Below are positions 17,577 to 25,317 of a stretch of 64,000 bases of DNA, in pieces. Under the pieces are notes generated by a model. The model ran no database searches and had not been told where the DNA came from. It worked only from the letters and a program-made list of their open reading frames with translations. The translations under genes and the position numbers were made by a program. The DNA lies in assembly GCA_025454955.1 (NCBI GenBank), contig JALONL010000016.1, forward strand, positions 59,157 to 123,156, given 5' to 3'. Numbering within the stretch: position 1 is the stretch's first letter; every line of letters begins with the position of its first letter. The stretch comes from Bacteroidia bacterium (GTDB lineage: Bacteria; Bacteroidota; Bacteroidia; Palsa-965).

Positions 17577-18782
17577 ATGATGCTTAATGGCAAACGTATT
17601 GTTCTGGGCGTAACCGGAGGCATTGCAGCCTACAAAGCCGCGCTGCTGGTGCGCCTGCTGGTAAAGAGCGGGGCAGAGGTGAAGGTGGTAATGACACGCG
17701 CCGCACACGACTTTGTAACGCCGCTGACGCTGGGCACACTGTCGAAAAATCCGGTACTCACCGAATTTGTGTCGCAGGCCGATGGAAGCTGGAACAACCA
17801 CGTAGAACTTGGCCTCTGGGCCGATCTCATTGTTATAGCCCCGGCCACGGCACATACGCTGGCACAACTGGCACACGGGCAGTGCGATAATTTGCTGCTG
17901 GCCGTTTGCCTCTCGGCCCGCTGCCCGCTTATGGTGGCTCCGGCTATGGATGTGGACATGTACCGCCATGCCGCCACGCAAAGCAACCTGCAAATACTGC
18001 GCAGCCGTGGCACACTCATTGTGCCTCCCGGCACCGGCGAATTGGCCAGCGGACTCTCCGGCGAAGGCCGCTTAGCCGAACCCGAAGACATTGTGCAGGC
18101 CATTGCGGCAACGTTTGCCCAGGCGCAACGTCTTAACGGCAAACACATTCTCGTGACCGCAGGCCCCACTTACGAAGCCATCGACCCGGTGCGTTTTATC
18201 GGCAATCACAGCACCGGTAAAATGGGCTTTGCGCTGGCCGAAACACTGGCCGCCCGCGGTGCCGAGGTAACGCTGGTAACCGGCCCGGTGGCCCTGCACA
18301 CACAGCATCCGCGCATTACACGCATAAACATCACCTCGGCACAGGAAATGTACAATGCCGCCACCGCCGCATTCGACCACTGCCACGCCGCCATACTCAG
18401 CGCCGCTGTGGCCGATTTCCGTCCGCAAAACCCCGCAGGCAACAAAATCAAAAAAGAAAAAGGCGGCCTGCAGCAAATCACCCTCGAAGAAACACCCGAC
18501 ACCCTGGCCGAACTTGGCCGCCGCAAAAAAAACACGCAGGTGCTGGCCGGCTTTGCCCTCGAAACCGACAACGAAGAAGCCAACGCCCAAAGCAAACTCG
18601 AACGCAAGAACCTCGATTTCATCGTGCTCAATTCCCTGCGCCACGAAGGTGCCGGTTTTGGCAAAGACACCAACCGCATTACCCTGCTTACCCGCGAAGG
18701 AAAAACACTTAAATTTGAACTGAAGTCTAAATCGGAAGTAGCTGCCGATATTGCCGATTACCTCCAAACCATTCTGAAATAA
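17577..18782 (+). CDS. coaBC: Bifunctional CoaBC: phosphopantothenate-cysteine ligase / PPC decarboxylase
   Basis: This 401-residue protein catalyses two steps of coenzyme A synthesis. The N-terminal flavoprotein decarboxylase domain shows GKRIVLGVTGGIAAYKA, NNHVELGLWADLIVIAPATA and PAMDVDMY. The C-terminal synthetase shows LVTAGPTYEAIDPVRFIGN, HSTGKMGFALAE and AAVADFRPQ. Where the E. coli decarboxylase has its catalytic cysteine (ACGDIGPGRM), this protein has ASGLSGEGRL with Ser instead. From memory this substitution is common in Bacteroidota, but it deserves a note. The TAATG junction overlaps the next gene by one base, showing tight coupling. Confidence 0.95.
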   Translation: MMLNGKRIVLGVTGGIAAYKAALLVRLLVKSGAEVKVVMTRAAHDFVTPLTLGTLSKNPVLTEFVSQADGSWNNHVELGLWADLIVIAPATAHTLAQLAHGQCDNLLLAVCLSARCPLMVAPAMDVDMYRHAATQSNLQILRSRGTLIVPPGTGELASGLSGEGRLAEPEDIVQAIAATFAQAQRLNGKHILVTAGPTYEAIDPVRFIGNHSTGKMGFALAETLAARGAEVTLVTGPVALHTQHPRITRINITSAQEMYNAATAAFDHCHAAILSAAVADFRPQNPAGNKIKKEKGGLQQITLEETPDTLAELGRRKKNTQVLAGFALETDNEEANAQSKLERKNLDFIVLNSLRHEGAGFGKDTNRITLLTREGKTLKFELKSKSEVAADIADYLQTILK

Positions 18783-19687
18783 TGAAGCCGCTTAATCGTC
18801 TTTTTATAGCTCTTGCCCTCGTTACTTCTGCCGCCGTGCAGGCACAGGAACTCAACTGCCAGGTGCAGGTTGTATCGCCGCAAATTCAGGGTACTTCCGA
18901 GCGCCGTATTTTCGATAACCTGCAAAAAGCCATTTTCGAGTTTATAAACAACACGAAATGGACCACCGACGTGTATGGTCCCGACGAGCGCATTAATTGC
19001 AGTTTTTTCATCAACATTACCGAAAAACTTTCGAACGACGAGTACAAGGCCACGCTTCAGATTCAGTCAACCCGTCAGGCATTCAAATCGTCGTATAATT
19101 CGGTATTGCTCAACCACAACGACCCCAATTTCCAGTTCAAATACATCGAGTTTCAGGCTTTCGATTTTACCATTAACCAGCACACAACCAATCTTACTTC
19201 GGTGCTGGCTTACTATGCCTACGTAATAATTGCACTCGATTACGATTCCTTTTCGCCCAGCGGCGGCACACCTTACTGGCAGCGGGCGCAAACCATTGTG
19301 GCCAATGCGCAGAACGCACCCGAACGCGGCTGGCGTTCGGCAGAAGACACCAAAAACCGTTACTGGCTGGTAGAAAACATGCTTCAGCCCCTGTTTGCGC
19401 CCATGCGCACCTGCATTTACAAATATCACCGCCTCGGTTTCGATATTATGTACAACGATGTGGCCGCAGGCCGGGCAGCCGTGCTCGAAGCCCTGCAGGG
19501 ACTCGAAGCCATACACGCCCAGCGCCCCCTTTCGTTTCCGATGCAGATTTTCTTTAACGCAAAAGCCGACGAAGTGGTGAAATTGTTTTCGCAGGGCCTG
19601 CCCGATGAAAAAGGAAAAGTAATACCCCTGTTGCAAAAAATTGACCCCGGAAACGGTATTAAATACCAGCGAATACAACAAGGCTGA
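18782..19687 (+). CDS. DUF4835 family protein (PorD-like, T9SS-associated)
   Basis: This 301-residue protein has a signal peptide (MKPLNRLFIALALVTSAAVQAQELNC). It matches the DUF4835 family through LNCQVQVVSPQIQGT, RIFDNLQKAIFEFINNTKWT, the PDERINCSFFINI strand, and VLAYYAYVIIALDYDSFSPSGGTPYW. Family members have been named PorD for a link to type IX secretion; the molecular role is not clear to me. The coaBC stop and this ATG share a base (TAATG), the standard gene order in the phylum. The DNA repair gene recN, which often comes next, is absent here and replaced by two TPR paralogues. Confidence 0.88.
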   Translation: MKPLNRLFIALALVTSAAVQAQELNCQVQVVSPQIQGTSERRIFDNLQKAIFEFINNTKWTTDVYGPDERINCSFFINITEKLSNDEYKATLQIQSTRQAFKSSYNSVLLNHNDPNFQFKYIEFQAFDFTINQHTTNLTSVLAYYAYVIIALDYDSFSPSGGTPYWQRAQTIVANAQNAPERGWRSAEDTKNRYWLVENMLQPLFAPMRTCIYKYHRLGFDIMYNDVAAGRAAVLEALQGLEAIHAQRPLSFPMQIFFNAKADEVVKLFSQGLPDEKGKVIPLLQKIDPGNGIKYQRIQQG

Positions 19688-19700
19688 CCACTTACAAAGC

Positions 19701-19745
19701 AAACGCGCAAGACTTGCAATACGATGCAGCCCTGCGCGTTTTGTG
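19701..19745 (+). terminator. Terminator after the coaBC operon
   Basis: The stem AAACGCGCA (19701-19709) pairs with TGCGCGTTT (19733-19741), followed by the T-rich TGTGTTTTC. It separates the coaBC-DUF4835 unit from the first TPR paralogue. Confidence 0.6.
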
Positions 19746-19767
19746 TTTTCATTTAAAACCTCTTTGC

Positions 19768-20862
19768 ATGAAATCGACTGTGGGTAAACTGCTCGTTGCT
19801 TTGCTGCTCTGTCTGCTTATGCCGGTATCGGGTATGGCTTGTTTAAACGAATACGGTTATCACGGCGCGCAGGGAAAAGGCTATGATAATTTACATGGCT
19901 TTGAGAATTTGCCCGACCGCCATTTTAACAAAATTCACCCGGCAGATTCTGTGTGCAGTACCTATCAGGATTCGTCAGACTTTGCCGTGTATCTGCTTAA
20001 ACAGGGCTATGTGGGGCGCGGAATAAAAATTCTGTTTGCGCTCAGTCACGCCCATCCGCGCGAATATGAAATTGCCGCCAACCTCGGCACGGCTTATGAA
20101 CTGGCAGGACTGAACGATTCGGCGCTGAAGTGGATTGAATACAGCCTCACGCTGAACCCCGATGCCCACGAGGGAACCGAGTGGGTGCATACCGATATTC
20201 TAAAAACCAAAATAGCATTGGCCAAAAATCCAGACTGGCTCAGCACACACCATGTGCTTGATATTGATCGCAGCCGGTTTGGCAACAGCATATTTGCAAA
20301 CAATCCCGGCGATTTAAAACTGCGCGACGTACTTCGCTCCATTTATGTGCAGCTAACCGAACGCCTACCGTTTACCTCACCCGGCGATAAGATTATGGGC
20401 GATATATGTACCGATGCCGCCCAGATTATGGAAAACACCAGCATTGAAGTAAGCATGGCCTGGTGGAAACTGGCCAAAGAATTTGGCACACCCGCAGTAA
20501 GTCCCGATCCCGCACAACGCATAATCAAACTGCGGGAAGCCGGAAGTAAAATACCACACAGGGGAGAATTAGAGCCAATACCTGAAGGCGATTCAGTGAA
20601 AGTGAACAGGCGTAGATTTGCGATAATTCATTACCATAGCTTTACCCAATTTTCGAATGCAAAATCCTGGAAACTGAAAGATGAAACTGTACTTAAATCA
20701 ATCATAGAAGAGCAGAAGAAACTGGCATTGACAAAGAAACTACCGGCAGCACCTGTGGCCGCACCGGAAGAAAAGAATACAGATTCTAAATGGATTTGGA
20801 TATTGGGTATTGGAGCCGCTGTGCTGACGTTTCTTTTTATCGGGATGCGCATGAAACGATGA
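19768..20862 (+). CDS. TPR membrane protein, tandem paralogue 1
   Basis: This 364-residue protein starts at ATG 19768, directly before the signal peptide (MKSTVGKLLVALLLCLLMPV, then SGMACLNEY). The upstream ATG at 19714 lies inside the preceding terminator. Residues 55-150 are TPR-like (RGIKILFALSHAHPREYEIAANLGTAYELAG, SALKWIEYSLTLNPDAHEG). The C-terminus is a single membrane helix (WIWILGIGAAVLTFLFIGM) with a basic end. Most of the chain would face the periplasm. The next gene is a close paralogue, sharing EGTEWVHTDIL, ERLPFT.PGDKIMGDIC and NTSIEV.MAWW. The function is unknown. Confidence 0.8.
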   Translation: MKSTVGKLLVALLLCLLMPVSGMACLNEYGYHGAQGKGYDNLHGFENLPDRHFNKIHPADSVCSTYQDSSDFAVYLLKQGYVGRGIKILFALSHAHPREYEIAANLGTAYELAGLNDSALKWIEYSLTLNPDAHEGTEWVHTDILKTKIALAKNPDWLSTHHVLDIDRSRFGNSIFANNPGDLKLRDVLRSIYVQLTERLPFTSPGDKIMGDICTDAAQIMENTSIEVSMAWWKLAKEFGTPAVSPDPAQRIIKLREAGSKIPHRGELEPIPEGDSVKVNRRRFAIIHYHSFTQFSNAKSWKLKDETVLKSIIEEQKKLALTKKLPAAPVAAPEEKNTDSKWIWILGIGAAVLTFLFIGMRMKR

Positions 20863-20973
20863 GTGCGGCCGCGCCCGGCGCACCTGCCCGTGGATAAAAC
20901 ACGTATTAATTTTTACGAGGCGGCATTTGCACTACGTTTTTTGCACTTATCTTACCAATGAAAACCTCTTTTC

Positions 20974-22065
20974 ATGAAATTAACAGTGAGTAAATTGCTG
21001 TGCAGCTTGCTGCTCTGCCTGCTTATGCCGTTATCGGGCATGGCCTGTTTAAACGAATATGAATTTCATGGAATAAAAGGAAATGGATATTACGGATTAA
21101 ACGGATTTGAAGAATTGCCCGACCGTCATTTCGGTGAATTACGTGTACTTAACCCGGCCTGCGCCACGTACAAAGATTCATCAGACTTTGCCGTGAATCA
21201 GCTTAAAAGGGGGTATGTGGGGCAAGGGCTTCAGATATTGCTTTTGCTGAGCGCCGCTCATCCGCACGAGTATGTAATTGCCGCCAATCTGGGTACGGCT
21301 TATGAACTTGCCGGGCAAAACGACTCGGCATTGAAATGGATTGAATACAGCCTTGTGCTGAACCCCAATGCCCACGAGGGAACCGAGTGGGTGCATACCG
21401 ATATTCTAAAGGCGAAAATCAACCTTGCCAAAGATTCGCAATGGCTCAGCAAAAATCATGTACTGAACATAAACCGCAAGGACTTTGGGCTAAGTATTTT
21501 TGGCAACGACCCGGCAAAGGTTCAATTGTATAACACACTCAAAGCAATTTACATTCAACTGAATGAACGATTGCCCTTTACCTGGCCGGGCGATAAGATT
21601 ATGGGAGATATTTGTGCGGATGCTGCTCAGATAATTGAAAATACAAGCATTGAAGTGGGCATGGCATGGTGGGAACTGGCACTGGAATTCGGAGTACCTT
21701 CATCCTGTCCTGATCCTGTAATACGTATGCAAAGGTTAGAAGAGGCAGGGAAGAAAATACAGGATGAGCCTTTGGTGGAAAACAGTGATTCCGATACTGC
21801 AAAAAGCAGGCATTACCGCAATAAGCAGGTAAATTATTTGAGTTTTTATACATTTTCAAAGCAACACGCGTGGCAACTGCGTGATGAGCCCGTGCTGAAA
21901 GCCACAATTTCGGCACTTAAAGAAGGCATTCCGCTGCAGGAGGTGAGTACACAGGTGTTGCTTGAGCAATCGTACAGAGCAAGAATGTGGAACCGGGTTT
22001 TTCTGGTTTCGGGTGTGTTGTTGCTTGGTGTAATTGTTTGGATCTGGCGAAAAACAGGAACCTGA
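20974..22065 (+). CDS. TPR membrane protein, tandem paralogue 2
   Basis: This 363-residue protein duplicates the preceding gene. It has the same signal (LLLCLLMPLSGMACLNEYEF), TPR block (AANLGTAYELAGQNDSALKW), EGTEWVHTDILKAK, PGDKIMGDICADAAQIIE, and a C-terminal membrane helix (VFLVSGVLLLGVIVWIW). The N-terminal two thirds are strongly conserved. The segment just before the membrane helix has diverged, which suggests different partners or relaxed selection there. The family is unnamed as far as I know. The 111-base gap before it holds no terminator. Confidence 0.8.
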   Translation: MKLTVSKLLCSLLLCLLMPLSGMACLNEYEFHGIKGNGYYGLNGFEELPDRHFGELRVLNPACATYKDSSDFAVNQLKRGYVGQGLQILLLLSAAHPHEYVIAANLGTAYELAGQNDSALKWIEYSLVLNPNAHEGTEWVHTDILKAKINLAKDSQWLSKNHVLNINRKDFGLSIFGNDPAKVQLYNTLKAIYIQLNERLPFTWPGDKIMGDICADAAQIIENTSIEVGMAWWELALEFGVPSSCPDPVIRMQRLEEAGKKIQDEPLVENSDSDTAKSRHYRNKQVNYLSFYTFSKQHAWQLRDEPVLKATISALKEGIPLQEVSTQVLLEQSYRARMWNRVFLVSGVLLLGVIVWIWRKTGT

Positions 22066-22171
22066 ATTGCCTCATAGCCGCATTAATATTCGGGTACAGC
22101 ATAATATCTGCCATTCCGAACATGTATATTTGGATATTCATTCGGTTTACCCAAAACCCTTTTATGCTGGT

Positions 22172-23311
22172 ATGCGCATACTAAAGATCAGTTTACTGTT
22201 AGTATTTTGTCTATCCGCTCAACTTGTAAATGCACAAGAGGAAAAGAAGCGAAAGTACTTTGGCTTCAGTGCGCTTGATGATACGGTAGAAAGCGACAAA
22301 AGCGGCTTTTTCATTTTACCCTTATTGTACTACACGCCCGATACACGCTGGGCTGCGGGTGCCGCCGGGGTATATTATTTCAAAGTGCCCCCCAAGTTTG
22401 AGCACGAAGAAGAAACACGCATTTCATACGCACAGTTTCTGGCCGATTACACGCAAAACCGGCAGCTTGATGTGTGGGGAATATGGAAAATTTTTACGCG
22501 GAATGAGAACTACCTGCTCGAAGGCGAAATGCGCTACCGCGATTTTCCCGACCGGTTTTATGGCATAGGCAATCAAAGCCCGAAAAACAATGCCGAAAAG
22601 TATGAGTATAATTACATCAGTGTGAAAAGCCTCATGCTGAAACGTATGTCGCGCAAGTATGATTTTTTTGCGGGCTTCGATTATCAGTTCAGGCGCGAGT
22701 ATGGTTTCAGCTACACACCCGGCGGTTTGCTTGAGCAGGGAACCATTCCGGGCTATCGTGGCGGAACAGCTTCGGCCATCGGGCTGGTGGCCATTTACGA
22801 CAGCCGCGATAACCTGATAAATGCCTACAAGGGTTCGCTTGTGGAGCTTACTTCGTACTTATTCAATCCGGCTTTTGGCAGCACGTTCAATTATTGGAAC
22901 ATTAACTTCACGTATCAGAAATACTGGGAAGTAAAGCGCAAAAACATTCTCGCCGTGCAGGTAAAAGCCCGCCATGCCGAGGGCGAGGTGCCGTTTCTGG
23001 ATTTGCCCACGCTGGGCAACGACGATATTTTGCGGGGCTATCCCAAAAACCGTTTCCGCGACCGCAATTTTGTGGCGGCGCAGGTGGAGTACCGCTTTCC
23101 GGTGTGGTGGCGTTTCGGGCTGGTGGGCTTTGCGGGAGCGGGTGATGTGTTTAACCGTCCTTCCGATGTGAGCATGCGCACGCTGAAATACTCGGTGGGA
23201 GCCGGGCTGCGGTTTGTGGTTAATCCGGCCGAGCGGCTTAACATACGCCTCGATTACGGCCACGGCCGCGAGGGAGGCTACTTTTACTTTGTAGTGGCCG
23301 AGGCGTTCTGA
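22172..23311 (+). CDS. BamA/surface-antigen-like outer-membrane protein
   Basis: This 379-residue protein starts at ATG 22172 with signal MRILKISLLLVFCLSAQLVN. The rest is a predicted beta-barrel of the Omp85/bacterial surface antigen type. It has GGTASAIGLVAIYDSRDNLINAYKG early in the barrel, LGNDDILRGYPKNRFRDRN (compare the LRGY/VRGF loop-6 signature of Omp85), and C-terminal strands ending in VVAEAF with a terminal Phe. There are no POTRA domains, so it is not BamA itself. It may be a small transporter or enzyme-like barrel. Its 3' end overlaps the convergent next gene by 28 bases. Confidence 0.85.
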   Translation: MRILKISLLLVFCLSAQLVNAQEEKKRKYFGFSALDDTVESDKSGFFILPLLYYTPDTRWAAGAAGVYYFKVPPKFEHEEETRISYAQFLADYTQNRQLDVWGIWKIFTRNENYLLEGEMRYRDFPDRFYGIGNQSPKNNAEKYEYNYISVKSLMLKRMSRKYDFFAGFDYQFRREYGFSYTPGGLLEQGTIPGYRGGTASAIGLVAIYDSRDNLINAYKGSLVELTSYLFNPAFGSTFNYWNINFTYQKYWEVKRKNILAVQVKARHAEGEVPFLDLPTLGNDDILRGYPKNRFRDRNFVAAQVEYRFPVWWRFGLVGFAGAGDVFNRPSDVSMRTLKYSVGAGLRFVVNPAERLNIRLDYGHGREGGYFYFVVAEAF

Positions 23312-23751
23312 TTGGGCGCTGCCGGGGGCGGGGGAGGAGGAGGCGACTGCGGTTTGGCCGCAAGCTGTGCCTTTAACGCCGCCACTTCGAGTTCGAGTTC
23401 GGCAATTTTTGCCTTGCGGTTGCGCAGCATAATGCTCAGTATCGGAATAATGAGCATGAGCGGCAGCAGCACCCACGACGAAAGCATCAGCAAATCGTTC
23501 AATGCGGAAAGGGATTTGTTTTCGGTAGAATTGAGCTTGTGAAATTCGGTAGCAAACAGGAATACACCTCCCGCCAGAATACCGCCCAGCAAGGCGCCGC
23601 CAAATAAACGCACCCACGAAAACCAGCGTTTGTAAACCACACGGCCATACAATAACGCCACAACGCCTGCCACTGCTGCCAGAAAGATAAATACCAGCAC
23701 TATGGCGAGGTTAACCATAAAGAAATCTTCGGTTTCAACGGGTGTTTCCAT
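23284..23751 (-). CDS. Hypothetical membrane protein with coiled coil and polyproline tail
   Basis: This 155-residue protein has three predicted membrane helices: about residues 12-36 (MVNLAIVLVFIFLAAVAGVV), 46-67 (LFGGALLGGILAGGVFLFA) and 90-108 (LMLSSWVLLPLMLIIPILSI). A short coiled coil (KIAELELEVAALKAQLA) and a PPPPPPP stretch follow at the C-terminus. The ATG is preceded by a normal spacer. The final 28 bases overlap the convergent barrel gene. The family is unknown. Confidence 0.65.
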   Translation of the reverse strand: METPVETEDFFMVNLAIVLVFIFLAAVAGVVALLYGRVVYKRWFSWVRLFGGALLGGILAGGVFLFATEFHKLNSTENKSLSALNDLLMLSSWVLLPLMLIIPILSIMLRNRKAKIAELELEVAALKAQLAAKPQSPPPPPPPAAPNQNASATTK

Positions 23752-23874
23752 GTATGCAAAGTAACGGAATTAGTTTTAGCCCATAAACAGGGTAAAGCAC
23801 ACTTTGTATAGATTATTAACAGTTCCGCATTTTATTGTAAGAATAGAATAAATTGCAATCAAATCTTTTTCCTG

Positions 23875-25062
23875 ATGCACGATCAGAGTGTACATAAGCC
23901 AATATCTGCACGGGATTCCATTAGTTTCAATGGTTCATCAGAAGGAGCTTCGTATCCGGCTGTTTCGGAAATACAGGAAAATATTGCCGCTCAAATGAAA
24001 TCTTTGGCGGGTAATAATAAGTATTCATATCAGCCTTCTGCCGGTTACTTCCATGCGGGAGAAACAGGTGTACACAGCCCGGCTGTTTTGCCTACGGCAC
24101 AAATGCAGCAGGCAGGTGTAATTCAACGCACAGTGTCGGTGGGTGGCCAGGCATATAACTTTGCACAGATTGTTAATTTGTTTGCAAACGATGCGGAGAT
24201 TGGCTGGGACGATGACTGGGAACATACACTGCGCACCATAGTAAATCTTGAAAAAGCCCATAATTTTGCCAGCCTCAAGGCACTGGAAGAATTTCTGATG
24301 AATGCCGAAATTCATGAACAGGTAAGTGATATGCTTGGCTTTCCGCTCAACTGGGATTCGCAGAGCGTGTACGGCAAGCCACAACCGGAAAATGCATTTG
24401 AAGACCCTGCACATGCAGAATTGATTATCGCCGGACAGGCTGTGGCACTCAGGATACTTAACTTACTGAAAAACGAACGCGCCAAAACACTTAAAGAACC
24501 CGAAGGCAGTTTGCGCTGGATTGCATTTTATGCCGCATCAGGTGCGGTTACCGAAACCGGGGTGTGTGATAATTTCGGCTCACTTGCTGCCATGCTGCTT
24601 CGCATTGAAGGAAGGGAAGAGGTGAGTGCCGTAAATGTGGGTGGTCATGTAATAGCCTCTGTGGGCGGCAAAAAGGTTGATGCCTGGGAAAATCTTGTAC
24701 ACTCCGACAATCCGGCACCAGACGATGCGCCGTTAACTACCGCAATTGATGTGACACCTGAAGAAGCGGCTGCTTTACTCCGCGAAGAAATTGCAACCTG
24801 CGATACGCTGATGGAGAAAATTTATGACACGCTTACCCAGGCTGAAAAAGAGCAGTATGCGTTTTTGCTCGCTAAGCGTGATACAGGGGAATGGGGCGCA
24901 CTTCGTTCAAGGGCAGTTATAGCCCGGCAACTCGAAATTGCCCGTGCCGAACGGATGGCCCGAAGAAGAGGAGGTGCAGCATCTGCTGCTGCTTCCGCCG
25001 CTGCGCCTGCAGCCTCCACCGCAGCACCTTTTGCATCTTCCGACCATAAATCAAAAAAGTAG
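23875..25062 (+). CDS. Candidate exported effector with Cys-His-Asp (transglutaminase/papain-like) core
   Basis: This 395-residue protein has no signal peptide. The first 85 residues are low-complexity and polar, ending in GVIQRTVSVGGQAY. That layout is seen at the start of many Bacteroidota proteins thought to be loaded into contractile injection systems (an (I/V)QR motif, then a small beta unit). The core has TGVCDNFGSLAAMLL (Cys231), GGHVIASVGG (His258) and KVDAWENL (Asp269). The order Cys-His-Asp and the spacing fit transglutaminase-like or papain-like effector enzymes. The C-terminus is Ala-rich. No injection-system genes are nearby. The catalytic assignment is inference. Confidence 0.55.
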   Translation: MHDQSVHKPISARDSISFNGSSEGASYPAVSEIQENIAAQMKSLAGNNKYSYQPSAGYFHAGETGVHSPAVLPTAQMQQAGVIQRTVSVGGQAYNFAQIVNLFANDAEIGWDDDWEHTLRTIVNLEKAHNFASLKALEEFLMNAEIHEQVSDMLGFPLNWDSQSVYGKPQPENAFEDPAHAELIIAGQAVALRILNLLKNERAKTLKEPEGSLRWIAFYAASGAVTETGVCDNFGSLAAMLLRIEGREEVSAVNVGGHVIASVGGKKVDAWENLVHSDNPAPDDAPLTTAIDVTPEEAAALLREEIATCDTLMEKIYDTLTQAEKEQYAFLLAKRDTGEWGALRSRAVIARQLEIARAERMARRRGGAASAAASAAAPAASTAAPFASSDHKSKK

Positions 25063-25118
25063 TGTTTTGAGTGCATTCGCACTGGTTTGATTACTCGTAT
25101 TTCTACTCAACTAAATTT

Positions 25119-25170
25119 CAGGTATTACTACCTGCACCGCTGAAACGCTTTTCAGGTAAGCCTTTCAGCG
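25119..25170. promoter_or_regulatory. Two inverted repeats upstream of the decarboxylase/oxidase operon
   Basis: CAGGTA-TTAC-TACCTG (25119-25134) and CGCTGAAA...TTTCAGCG (25138-25145 with 25163-25170) are perfect inverted repeats lying 150-200 bases before the ATG at 25318. They have no T-run and could be operators. No regulator is identified. Confidence 0.35.
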
Positions 25171-25317
25171 CCTGTTGAAATCTCGCATTTTTTAGCAAGT
25201 AAAAGAATTTTCATATTCGTTCATCAGGCTTCCGCAACCGGATTTTGCCGATAAAACGGATGATTGCCGTTCGCTGAAACAGTGTGCGGTTTGTTGCTCA
25301 CCTTAACTCTTTTACTT

